Origin: a virus
Length of the DNA: 37,577 nucleotides
Virus record (IMG/VR): IMGVR_UViG_3300007734_000653
Location: 1 to 37,577 of that record
Reading direction: 5' to 3' (one strand)
The notes under the pieces were generated by a model. It did no database searches and was not told where the DNA came from. It saw only the letters and a list, made by a program, of their open reading frames with translations. The translations under genes and the position numbers were made by a program. Every line of letters begins with the position of its first letter. Position 1 is the first letter of the stretch. Positions 18,229 through 24,597 of this stretch are shown in pieces.

Positions 18229-18419
18229 TATTTACCTTTCACTTCTACAATTTCAATTTTAGAACCATCTGGCCATCGTTTAAGAATTGAAGACCAATGA
18301 TCATATTCAGTTTTAGCTTCATCCTTGGATGGATATTCCAAATCTGAAACTCGTCTGCCATCACGTAGGATTACGTACTTAATATTGTTATCCATAACAC
18401 TATCACTTTTAACTGTCAT
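18228..18419 (-). CDS. Small protein of 63 residues
   Basis: Contains KYVILRDGRRVSDLEYPSKD, then WSSILKRWPDGSKIEIVEV, a compact beta-alpha-beta pattern. No family recognised. It forms a two-gene unit with the 77-residue protein. Confidence 0.65.
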   Translation of the reverse strand: MTVKSDSVMDNNIKYVILRDGRRVSDLEYPSKDEAKTEYDHWSSILKRWPDGSKIEIVEVKGK

Positions 18420-18586
18420 ACTAATTTATAATTTAATATTTAACCGTGGTAATATATTTTCGAGTTCTAAGATTACCAGCCTTAGAACATAATCTAATAA
18501 TACATACAAATATCGATTACGTCAACTTTATTTTAAAATATAAAAAATCTAATAATAGAAAATCGTCATATGTATATGAAAATATT

Positions 18587-18871
18587 ATGAGTGATGTTAC
18601 TAAATTTACAGAACAAGAAATGCAAGAAATCGCAATCGTTCAATCCAAATATCAACAGAAAATATTTGAACTTGGTCAATTACAATTAGAAGAAATCGAA
18701 TTGGAACAAACCAAAACAGAACTAACTGATAGAAGAACCGCAATTCTTGCTGAATGGAAAGATATTCAAAAATTAGAAGAAGGTTTATTGAATAATTTAG
18801 CTACAAAATACGGTGATGGCAGCCTCAATTTAAAAGACGGCACGTTTAAACCCGCTCCTAAACAACAGTAA
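18587..18871 (+). CDS. Coiled-coil protein of 94 residues
   Basis: The frame is open further upstream, but the ATG at 18587 begins a clean coiled-coil protein (MSDVTKFTEQEMQEIAIVQS), while the upstream extension is not protein-like. The product is Gln/Glu/Leu-rich and helical, with a short C-terminal tail (KDGTFKPAPKQQ). Convergent with 18904-19089 across a shared terminator. Function unknown. Confidence 0.7.
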   Translation: MSDVTKFTEQEMQEIAIVQSKYQQKIFELGQLQLEEIELEQTKTELTDRRTAILAEWKDIQKLEEGLLNNLATKYGDGSLNLKDGTFKPAPKQQ

Positions 18872-18874
18872 TAA

Positions 18875-18903
18875 AAAACCCGGTCGAAAGACCGGGTTTT
18901 GTT
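18875..18903. terminator. Bidirectional terminator
   Basis: A 10-bp stem (AAACCCGGTC / GACCGGGTTT) with a GAAA tetraloop, flanked by A-run and T-run, separates two convergent genes. Confidence 0.9.
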
Positions 18904-19089
18904 TTATTTAGTTGAATCTCCAATTGAAGCTTCTTCTACAATCGCTTTAATTTCAGATTCAATTTCTTTCATACGATCTTTGTAGCCAGCAGCTACATCC
19001 TTGAAGTCTTTCTTAACGTGTAAGAGATCTTCGGTTAGTTGATATACTTTCTTTTCGGCTTCAGCCTTTGTTAGTTTAATATTACTCAT
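18904..19089 (-). CDS. Small coiled-coil protein of 61 residues
   Basis: Highly charged single helix (KKVYQLTEDLLHVKKDFKDV). It overlaps the upstream gene's stop by 4 bases. Function unknown. Confidence 0.65.
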   Translation of the reverse strand: MSNIKLTKAEAEKKVYQLTEDLLHVKKDFKDVAAGYKDRMKEIESEIKAIVEEASIGDSTK

Positions 19090-19496
19090 AACTGTTTTAA
19101 GTCTATAATTTTGGTTACTGCTTCTATCGGTATATAACTAGTAACATAATTGCCTGGATCTACATTTTTTAAATCGGGTAACTTACTTTTATCCACTACT
19201 ACTATAATACCCTCTCCTTTGTCTCTGTAATTGACCAAGGCAAACCTAGCTGCCAATTTAAAATCACTCGCTAGATAACTACCTGATATGTTTCGAGTAT
19301 TTCCCCTACCTTTTGAAGTAACTTTACCAGTACTCTTCAAAATATTATATTCTTTCTCCGACATTCCTCTATAAAGTTTAGTGTTGTCTGTAGGAATTTT
19401 ATCTAACTCATCAGCAATATACTGCAATTTTCCAGTTGGTTCCCACACTAGATAATCATATATGCTAGATTCGTATAATAAACTATATCTTTTCAT
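19086..19496 (-). CDS. Putative ADP-ribosyltransferase-fold protein with capsid-targeting-like N-terminus
   Basis: The protein has 136 residues. KLYRGMSEKEY (about 40-50) matches the Arg motif of the R-S-E class of ADP-ribosyltransferases. SGSYLASDFKLAARFA (about 71-86) resembles the S-T-S motif and helix, and EGIIVVVDKSKLP follows. The catalytic Glu motif is not obvious; the Glu in YIPIEAV is a candidate. The start MKRYSLLYE|SS is like T4 internal proteins (MKTYQEFIAE), which are cleaved after Glu by the prohead protease. Delivery with the DNA, as for T4 Alt, is inference. TATTTATA lies 5 nt before the ATG. Confidence 0.6.
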   Translation of the reverse strand: MKRYSLLYESSIYDYLVWEPTGKLQYIADELDKIPTDNTKLYRGMSEKEYNILKSTGKVTSKGRGNTRNISGSYLASDFKLAARFALVNYRDKGEGIIVVVDKSKLPDLKNVDPGNYVTSYIPIEAVTKIIDLKQL

Positions 19497-19501
19497 TGCT
19501 G

Positions 19502-19517
19502 TATAAATATACTTATA
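19502..19517. promoter_or_regulatory. Divergent overlapping late-like elements
   Basis: TATAAATA at 19502-19509 reads as TATTTATA on the minus strand, 5 nt before the ATG at 19496. TACTTATA at 19510-19517 lies 4 nt before the plus-strand ATG at 19522. The two elements abut and serve divergent genes. Confidence 0.5.
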
Positions 19518-19521
19518 GTTA

Positions 19522-19737
19522 ATGGAAGAGATTAATTTTCACCAAGTTAGTATAAACAATCACGATATAACAGTTTGGGCTAATAGATTTGTTGTACTAA
19601 GACATCCAGAAAAATGTGATCTATACGAGGATGATTGTTGTAGAGAACGAATCACAAAGTATTTAATTGAAGAAGGTTACATCAATGATAGTGGAGTGTT
19701 GATTATTGATAGCTACATTGATTTTGAACCAGAATAA
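19522..19737 (+). CDS. Small acidic protein of 71 residues
   Basis: Contains NHDITVWANRFVVLRHPEKC, then CCRERITKYLIEEGYI, and an acidic end. No family recognised. The adjacent TACTTATA element supports this start. It stands alone on the plus strand among minus-strand genes. Confidence 0.65.
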   Translation: MEEINFHQVSINNHDITVWANRFVVLRHPEKCDLYEDDCCRERITKYLIEEGYINDSGVLIIDSYIDFEPE

Positions 19738-19789
19738 AATGGTGGACGCGGGCGGATATTATTTTTTATTAATATCACATCACAATCAC

Positions 19790-19797
19790 TATTTATT
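19790..19797 (+). promoter_or_regulatory. TATTTATT element before the HNH gene
   Basis: CTATTTATTAGTAT directly precedes the ATG. The same TATTTATTAGTAT stretch precedes the nuclease gene at 23047 and, almost unchanged, the one at 33462. Confidence 0.55.
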
Positions 19798-19802
19798 AGT
19801 AT

Positions 19803-20375
19803 ATGGCAAAAACTGAAGTCAGATGTGAATTGTGTAATAAACTTTTTAAAAAAGAAAATAAAGAGATAAATCGTTGTAGAAAACGTGGAATTGGAAATTA
19901 TTGTAGCAACTCCTGTGTGGCTAAACATAGAAACACATCGATGTCTAAAATTTATTGGAAAAAACAATATAAAAAACATCCTAATTTTAGAGGATATACT
20001 CGTCAAGATGAATACTCTCCGTTTAGAACATTTATTAGTAAAGGTAGAGGATCAATAAAGAAAAAAGGATGTACGATTGATGTGAAATATCTTAAAACTA
20101 TATGGGAATTTCAAAATGGTATATGTCCTTATACTGGTATAAAAATGATATTGCCAAAAAATACATTAGAATATAATTCCACTAAATCTCTTAAAAAAGC
20201 CAGTTTAGATCGCATCGATTCATCCAAAGGATATGTAGAAGGAAACTTAGAATTTGTATGTTGTGGTATTAATTTTGCAAAAAACAATTTTACAAAAAAA
20301 GACATGACCTCATTTTTAGATGAAATCATGTCTTCAATGAATGCTCTTAGCGTTACTCAAGTGCAACCAACGTGA
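19803..20375 (+). CDS. HNH homing endonuclease with N-terminal zinc ribbon
   Basis: The protein has 190 residues. An N-terminal zinc ribbon uses C8, C11, C34 and C38. The HNH domain lies at about 95-175: CPYTG at 108-112, then SLDRIDSSKGYVEGNLEFVC and NFAKNNF. Such free-standing nucleases cut a target site and spread by repair. The gene ends 21 nt from the 3' end of the tmRNA gene and is tail-to-tail with it, so the tmRNA locus is the likely home site (inference). Confidence 0.88.
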   Translation: MAKTEVRCELCNKLFKKENKEINRCRKRGIGNYCSNSCVAKHRNTSMSKIYWKKQYKKHPNFRGYTRQDEYSPFRTFISKGRGSIKKKGCTIDVKYLKTIWEFQNGICPYTGIKMILPKNTLEYNSTKSLKKASLDRIDSSKGYVEGNLEFVCCGINFAKNNFTKKDMTSFLDEIMSSMNALSVTQVQPT

Positions 20376-20396
20376 AGGTGGCATTCTTATGCACTT

Positions 20397-20778
20397 TGGA
20401 CGCGGCGAGAGTCGAACTCGCGTCTTTAACAGATAACTTACATCAGACTACACGCTTATATATTTTGAATTGTTAGGAAGTAATAATGAAAAATATCTAA
20501 AAATATTACCCTTAAGATTTACTAATATCTCGACCATTTACGCAAATCAAATATTTGGTCCAGTCCAATAATTTACACCCAACACAACTATCAGACTTTA
20601 TTGTATTGAATGTGCAACAACTTAGGCTGCAAGGGCTACTACTTCATCGTAAGAGAAGTCATAGCTAACTACGTTATCTTCAGCAGTTAATGTTTCGATA
20701 GATGTATTAAAGAGGCCAACTATCATCCTCTACGTGCCTAACATACGTGTACTATTAAATCGATACCAGTACGCGCCC
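20397..20778 (-). ncRNA. ssrA: tmRNA (ssrA) with a 20-residue tag
   Basis: The tRNA-like ends pair as GGGCGCG / CGCGTCC with a G3:U70 pair, the alanyl-tRNA synthetase identity element. The T arm is GCGAG-TTCGACT-CTCGC and the 5' part has CTGGTATCGA. The tag frame runs from GCT at 20684 to the TAA at 20622-20624 and reads AEDNVVSYDFSYDEVVALAA. The ALAA end is the usual ClpXP signal. tmRNA rescues stalled ribosomes and tags the product. No 3' CCA is encoded. The length is 382 nt. Phage tmRNAs are known but uncommon. Confidence 0.93.
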
Positions 20779-20807
20779 ATAAAATTTTAAAGAACTATAT
20801 ATAAGTA

Positions 20808-22139
20808 TTATCCAAATACTTTATATTTCTTAGAATCAAAAATGTGAGTCTCCCAACCCACCACATATTCACTATAGTGGTTTAGCCATCGATGCCATCC
20901 TTTACCTATCCATAACTCACACGCCATACGATGGTCTGACATATCTCCATTATACATCGTATCTACAAAAGTCAACGATAAATTTGGCAATCTATTTATA
21001 TATTCACAATCACCCCACCAAAAATTACCAGAATAATAATTTCTATATTCTTTTTGCGGACTAACGTAATGTGTAATATACAATCCACCTACAACATCAT
21101 AATTTTTAGTCTTTAATACGTCAACAGATTTTTGCCAATTATCTATGTTTAGATATTCTAAACAATCACGCCAAGACTTTATTGATTCTGTTTGTATTAC
21201 TTTAGATGTTCCTTTTGAATGATAATATAAAACACACCCATTAGGATTTAGCTTACAGTAATTCTGCAAATTAATTAATGTATTATATTCAAATTTATTT
21301 ATGGTATAACGAACAACTTTTATTTTTGCATCTTTATCATAAGAATCTACTATCTTAAGAAAATTATAATATTCTTCATCTGATTCTGAATATACACCGC
21401 AAAAATAATGATCACATCTATTGTATAATCCAGACTTAACCACTCTTTCAAATTGATTTTTTATTATAGATACCCAATCATTTTTAAGATAATTGTGAGA
21501 AAATACTGACACAGGATAATTTTTAACTATTCCAATTCCACCCCAAGATTCGTATCTTTGGTTCTTCATAATCGAATGAAATAAATTATCGGTAGAATAA
21601 TCGTTCGTAGCTTTATCCGATATAAATTCGTAACTGTCTATATATTGAGTTTTGATCTCACTCCAAAACTTACTTACAAAAATATTGTTGCCTTCATTTT
21701 CAGGACTTGATACAACATCGTGAAATCCTAAATAACCATCTGAATTTAATAATTGCTTAAACTTTAAATAATCAGATTTTACTCCATTATATGAATGATC
21801 ACCGTCTATAAAAATAAAATCAAACTTAATATTGAGCGATTTTAAATAATTAATTGTATCATTGCTGGTTGAATCTGAAATTATATATTCGTAATTTGAA
21901 TATTTGTTTTTGAGCAAGTCAAAATTAGAGTTGTGTTTTATGTCAATAGTTATAACTTTATCAAACAATTCACACAATCCAGCTGCAAAACCACCATAAT
22001 TAGATCCTATCTCAAGTGCAATTCTTTTTTTGGAGTTTGCATTCAAAAAATCCAATAAAGATTTGAATTCTTCGGGTTTTTGTTCAATGTTAAATTGTAA
22101 ACAAGACTCCCATATCTTTGGGAAATTATAACCATTCAT
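20808..22139 (-). CDS. Fusion of SAM methyltransferase and glycosyltransferase-like domains
   Basis: The protein has 443 residues. Residues 38-165 form a class I methyltransferase: ALEIGSNYGG (41-50) is the SAM loop and IDGDHSY (111-117) is typical of the Methyltransf_24/cephalosporin hydroxylase group. Residues about 205-440 form a second domain with LYYHSKGTSK (304-313), SWRDCLEYLN and GNFWWGD, as in a family of bacterial glycosyltransferase-like proteins (memory-based). It probably modifies sugars on virion or host surface. The gene lies between tmRNA and tRNA-Gly on the same strand. Confidence 0.75.
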   Translation of the reverse strand: MNGYNFPKIWESCLQFNIEQKPEEFKSLLDFLNANSKKRIALEIGSNYGGFAAGLCELFDKVITIDIKHNSNFDLLKNKYSNYEYIISDSTSNDTINYLKSLNIKFDFIFIDGDHSYNGVKSDYLKFKQLLNSDGYLGFHDVVSSPENEGNNIFVSKFWSEIKTQYIDSYEFISDKATNDYSTDNLFHSIMKNQRYESWGGIGIVKNYPVSVFSHNYLKNDWVSIIKNQFERVVKSGLYNRCDHYFCGVYSESDEEYYNFLKIVDSYDKDAKIKVVRYTINKFEYNTLINLQNYCKLNPNGCVLYYHSKGTSKVIQTESIKSWRDCLEYLNIDNWQKSVDVLKTKNYDVVGGLYITHYVSPQKEYRNYYSGNFWWGDCEYINRLPNLSLTFVDTMYNGDMSDHRMACELWIGKGWHRWLNHYSEYVVGWETHIFDSKKYKVFG

Positions 22140-22147
22140 AATAAAAT

Positions 22148-22221
22148 TGGAGCGGGTAGCCGGAATCGAACCGGCACATCGACCTTGGCAAGGTTGCAGG
22201 CTACCACTACATCATACCCGC
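22148..22221 (-). tRNA. tRNA-Gly(GCC)
   Basis: The acceptor GCGGGTA pairs with TACCCGC, the loop is TTGCCAA, the T-loop is canonical TTCGATT and CCA is encoded. Confidence 0.92.
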
Positions 22222-22231
22222 GCTCTCAACA

Positions 22232-23047
22232 TTAATATATATTAGATTTTTTTAAAATACAATTTTTTAGTTCAAAAATTATATCCTCTTCAAGACCATA
22301 TATCAATTTTATTTTATTCTCAAAAATAACTCTTGTCATTTTATCTCTGTCTTTTTCAATCTTATATTTGTTTTTCGGATCTAAATACAAATTATGTTCA
22401 GGCAAATAAAAATCCGGATAATATCTTCGTTTTATGCCATTTACATCAGTCCATATAAAATTAATTTTTCTATCTCGTATCCATTTAATATTATTGGTAT
22501 CCAACCATTTTGCAATATTAACTTCCCAACTTGAATCCATCCAAATATTATTATATTTATATTTTTTATAGTTAGTTTCCCCACCACAATTTGGATTTTT
22601 AGTTGAATTTATACTAATTAATTTTTTATAACATAAATCAGAACAAGTTTTTCTAGTTTTAGACTTCTGTACACTAAATACATTTTCACAAATTAAACAT
22701 TTATTATCATCATATGTTTTTATCTGTGGGTTATTTTGATAATATTTTTTTAATGTTTTTGAGATTTTATCAGGTTTTACAAAAGACTGAGCATACTTCT
22801 TAGCACACAATTTATTGCAACACTTTTTGTGTTTTTTATGTGTTGTTGATATAAACTTTTGTTTACAAGATAAACATTCTCTTTCAATTTCAAAATGTTT
22901 TAATCTTTTTTTATTTGTAAATGTACTAGAACAACTTAATGTACAATAAAAATTAGAACTTCCATTTTTTAATTGCCTTTTATATTCTTTTAATTGTTTG
23001 GAGAATTTAACATTACATCCACAACATATTAGCTCAATGATTTTCAT
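22232..23047 (-). CDS. Zinc-ribbon PD-(D/E)XK-type homing endonuclease
   Basis: The protein has 271 residues. Three Cys-rich modules with CxxC pairs precede the nuclease: C8/C11 with C35/C39, C58/C61 with C76/C81, and C117/C120 with C135/C139. The nuclease-like domain at about 165-260 has WEVNIAKWLD, then RRYYPDFYLPEHNLYLDPKN, in which D212 and D223-x-K225 fit a PD-(D/E)XK active site as in Vsr-like homing enzymes. The flank contains a tRNA-like remnant. The ATG follows TATTTATTAGTAT. The Cys modules match those of the 30810 and 19803 nucleases. Confidence 0.8.
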   Translation of the reverse strand: MKIIELICCGCNVKFSKQLKEYKRQLKNGSSNFYCTLSCSSTFTNKKRLKHFEIERECLSCKQKFISTTHKKHKKCCNKLCAKKYAQSFVKPDKISKTLKKYYQNNPQIKTYDDNKCLICENVFSVQKSKTRKTCSDLCYKKLISINSTKNPNCGGETNYKKYKYNNIWMDSSWEVNIAKWLDTNNIKWIRDRKINFIWTDVNGIKRRYYPDFYLPEHNLYLDPKNKYKIEKDRDKMTRVIFENKIKLIYGLEEDIIFELKNCILKKSNIY

Positions 23048-23048
23048 T

Positions 23049-23160
23049 ATACTAATAAATAGTATTGGTGGAGACGAAATGACTTAGAACCTACATTTTA
23101 TATCACTTTTTGCATGAAATTTTAACATTTCATCCCATTGACAACCATCGTGGAGGTTGT
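23049..23160 (-). other. Possible tRNA remnant and hairpins next to nuclease gene
   Basis: The minus strand has a tRNA-like 3' end (GGTTCTAAGTC, then GTCTCCACCA) ending near 23049, but no matching acceptor 5' strand or T stem. A hairpin with ACAACC / GGTTGT lies at 23141-23160. I read this as a decayed tRNA beside the inserted nuclease. Confidence 0.3.
23054..23061 (-). promoter_or_regulatory. TATTTATT element before the 23047 nuclease
   Basis: Minus-strand CTATTTATTAGTATA directly before the ATG. Confidence 0.5.
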
Positions 23161-23175
23161 GATATTTCTGTCAAC

Positions 23176-23247
23176 TGGACCCTAGCGGTACCGCCCCGCT
23201 GCCTCAGCTTTGCAAAAGCCATGTGCTACTATTATCACCAAGAGCCC
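23176..23247 (-). tRNA. tRNA-Ala(TGC), non-canonical elbow, no CCA
   Basis: The acceptor GGGCTCT pairs with AGGGTCC and includes the Ala identity pair G3:U70. The anticodon loop is TTTGCAA. The T-loop is GGCGGTA on an AGCGG/CCGCT stem. The D-loop carries AG instead of GG. Confidence 0.8.
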
Positions 23248-23255
23248 GTATAAAG

Positions 23256-23284
23256 AACATACACTAATATATAGTGTTTGTCAA
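23256..23284 (-). promoter_or_regulatory. Sigma-70 promoter of tRNA-Ala
   Basis: TTGACA (23279-23284), a 17-nt spacer, then TATGTT (23256-23261). The predicted start is next to the mature tRNA 5' end at 23247. The spacer holds the palindrome ACACTA-TAGTGT. Confidence 0.75.
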
Positions 23285-23399
23285 ACTAAAAATCAACCCT
23301 ATCCTATCTGGATCAGATTCGTCCGGGTCAGACATACAGGGGTGTATCGTGTCCCTCACGCTGTTGGACGTTTCCACCCAACACGCACATTTACTAAAA

Positions 23400-23477
23400 T
23401 GGTCGGGATGACAGGACTTGCACCTGCAACTTCCTGACTCCAGATCAGGCCGTCTCCTAATTGACAATACACCCCGA
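23400..23477 (-). tRNA. tRNA-Pro-like (TGG) with C33 and A18:G55
   Basis: The acceptor TCGGGGT pairs with ATCCCGA and CCA is encoded. The anticodon stem CCTGA/TCAGG encloses TCTGGAG, so the anticodon reads TGG with an unusual C at position 33. The T-loop is TGCAAGT and the D-loop AATTAGGA. Confidence 0.7.
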
Positions 23478-23483
23478 TTAAAT

Positions 23484-23557
23484 TGGTTGGGGATGATGGA
23501 ATCGAACCACCACAAGCAGATTCAAAGTCTGCCGCACTACCATTATGCAAATCCCCA
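23484..23557 (-). tRNA. tRNA-Gln(TTG)
   Basis: The acceptor TGGGGAT/ATCCCCA, loop CTTTGAA, T-loop TTCGATT and encoded CCA are all standard. Confidence 0.93.
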
Positions 23558-23564
23558 GTTAAAT

Positions 23565-23638
23565 TGGAGCGGGTAGTGAGAATCGAACTCACCTTGCCAG
23601 TTTGGAAGACTGGCGCTTTACCACTAAGCTATACCCGC
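23565..23638 (-). tRNA. tRNA-Gly(TCC)
   Basis: The acceptor GCGGGTA/TACCCGC, loop CTTCCAA, T-loop TTCGATT and encoded CCA are all standard. Confidence 0.93.
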
Positions 23639-23641
23639 AAA

Positions 23642-23734
23642 TGGCGGAGGCGAAGGGTGCTGCCCCCTCAGTGGCTTTTAGACCACGGCAGTTTAGCAAA
23701 CTGCTGTAGAAACCTGACTATCTACGTCACCTCC
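23642..23734 (-). tRNA. tRNA-Ser(GCT), non-canonical elbow
   Basis: The acceptor is GGAGGTG/CGCCTCC, the anticodon loop TTGCTAA, and the long variable arm is GTGG/CCAC. The T-loop is GGCAGCA, the D-loop carries AG, and CCA is encoded. Confidence 0.87.
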
Positions 23735-23773
23735 ATAAAATCTTTTGACAAACTCCGATTTCTTCAAGAGACG

Positions 23774-23802
23774 ATATTATCAGTCTTCGGTTCCATTGTC
23801 AA
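23774..23802 (-). promoter_or_regulatory. Strong sigma-70 promoter of a tRNA operon
   Basis: TTGACA (23797-23802), a 17-nt spacer and TAATAT (23774-23779) lie 40 nt upstream of tRNA-Ser(GCT). Confidence 0.85.
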
Positions 23803-23819
23803 GTGGAGTTGTATTAAAA

Positions 23820-23911
23820 TGGCGGTTAATGTCCGTACTGCCCGGACCTTCGTCTTTCAACGAACCTAGTTTTCAAGACTAGTGAGGCCAGCTTATATCC
23901 CCCTATCAACC
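23820..23911 (-). tRNA. tRNA-Ser(TGA), non-canonical elbow
   Basis: The acceptor is GGTTGAT/ATTAACC, the anticodon loop CTTGAAA, and the variable arm TTCGT/ACGAA. The T-loop is GGCAGTA, the D-loop carries AG, and CCA is encoded. Confidence 0.87.
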
Positions 23912-23935
23912 ATATAAATTAAAAACTGGGTATGT

Positions 23936-24000
23936 GTGACTACACCCGAAAGGTCAATTACACTCAAAGATCATACGACCAAATATGATTTTATAGTCAC
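23936..24000 (-). ncRNA. 65-nt tRNA-like structured element, unassigned
   Basis: A perfect 7-bp terminal stem (GTGACTA / TAGTCAC) encloses a 6-bp hairpin (ATCATA / TATGAT) and a small ACC/GGT hairpin. It has no assignable anticodon. It sits between two ordinary tRNAs. Confidence 0.35.
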
Positions 24001-24009
24001 TTTTTAAAT

Positions 24010-24094
24010 TGGTGGGCATAGAGGGACTTGAACCCCCACGGATTTCTCCACGAGCTTCTAAGACTCGCACGGCTGCCAATTACGTCATATGCCC
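24010..24094 (-). tRNA. tRNA-Leu(TAG)
   Basis: The acceptor is GGGCATA/TATGCCC, the anticodon loop CTTAGAA, a long variable arm is present, the T-loop is TTCAAGT and CCA is encoded. Confidence 0.93.
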
Positions 24095-24101
24095 AATAAA
24101 A

Positions 24102-24176
24102 TGGTCGGCCACGCCAGAATTGAACTGGCTCCACATGCTCCCAAAGCACGGATGCTACCGTAACACCTGTGACCGA
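24102..24176 (-). tRNA. tRNA-Pro(TGG)
   Basis: The acceptor is TCGGTCA/TGGCCGA, the loop TTTGGGA, the T-loop TTCAATT and CCA is encoded. This is the standard partner of the odd Pro-like tRNA at 23400. Confidence 0.92.
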
Positions 24177-24182
24177 TTAAAA

Positions 24183-24257
24183 TGGTAGGCGGTAAAGGAT
24201 TTGAACCTCTGGCCTTGACCGTGTAAAGGTCCTGCTCTTCCACTGAGCTAACCGCCC
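24183..24257 (-). tRNA. tRNA-Val(TAC)
   Basis: The acceptor is GGGCGGT/ACCGCCT, the loop TTTACAC, the T-loop TTCAAAT and CCA is encoded. Confidence 0.93.
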
Positions 24258-24289
24258 ATTTAAAAATTGTTAATTAATTATTTTTAATT

Positions 24290-24335
24290 ATCGCCAGTTG
24301 GGTTCTGTATTTCAACATAACACCCAGTGACCGAT
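24290..24335 (-). ncRNA. Structured RNA element, copy 1
   Basis: On the minus strand, ATCG-G-TCA pairs with TGG-CGAT around an inner TGGGT/ACCCA stem with GTTATG...AATACAGA inside. A second copy lies at 34357-34402. Paired changes between the copies (TCA/TGG versus TCC/GGG) keep the outer stem. It follows a sigma-70 promoter and leads a tRNA array. Confidence 0.6.
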
Positions 24336-24397
24336 CAAATGTTTTAACTTTCGTTGGGGACATCAGATAGAGTTTCAACCCCGTTCGTTATATTTCT

Positions 24398-24425
24398 AAT
24401 TTACCATACTTCGTCAAATTGTCAA
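24398..24425 (-). promoter_or_regulatory. Extended -10 sigma-70 promoter of a tRNA array
   Basis: TTGACA (24420-24425), a 16-nt spacer ending in TGG, then TAAATT (24398-24403). It matches the promoter at 34568-34595 closely. Confidence 0.75.
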
Positions 24426-24439
24426 CCACTAAAATTAAA

Positions 24440-24474
24440 AACCCGTCATTCTTTTTTCGTAGAGTGACGGGTTG
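24440..24474 (-). terminator. Terminator
   Basis: AACCCGTCA / TGACGGGTT stem, then TTTTTAATTTT on the minus strand. Confidence 0.88.
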
Positions 24475-24546
24475 GATCTTTATAGCAAACAACCTCTCAC
24501 TCAACTTCCGGATGGGAGTTGACTGGCTTGACTAGGTTGTGAAATT
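24440..24546 (-). ncRNA. Candidate small RNA with intrinsic terminator
   Basis: The minus strand has a nested hairpin (CAACCT / AGGTTG outside, CAACT / AGTTG inside) ending in the terminator. CACTATATATTA near 24557-24575 matches part of the tRNA-Ala promoter and may start it. No protein frame fits. It may also be the 3' end of the beta-helix gene mRNA. Confidence 0.45.
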
Positions 24547-24597
24547 AAATTCATATTCGTATTAATATATAGTGTTCGAAATTAGAAATCAACAAAA

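Noticed and set aside
19713-20006. Minus-strand frame opposite the HNH gene
   Set aside because: The HNH frame has zinc and HNH motifs; the reverse has none.
23176-23247. tRNA-Ala as a pseudogene because of its odd T-loop
   Set aside because: All stems pair, G3:U70 is present, a good promoter precedes it, and eleven other tRNAs show the same elbow change.
23210-23869. Several frames on both strands within 23210-23869
   Set aside because: They lie over well-formed tRNA genes and promoters, so they are chance frames.
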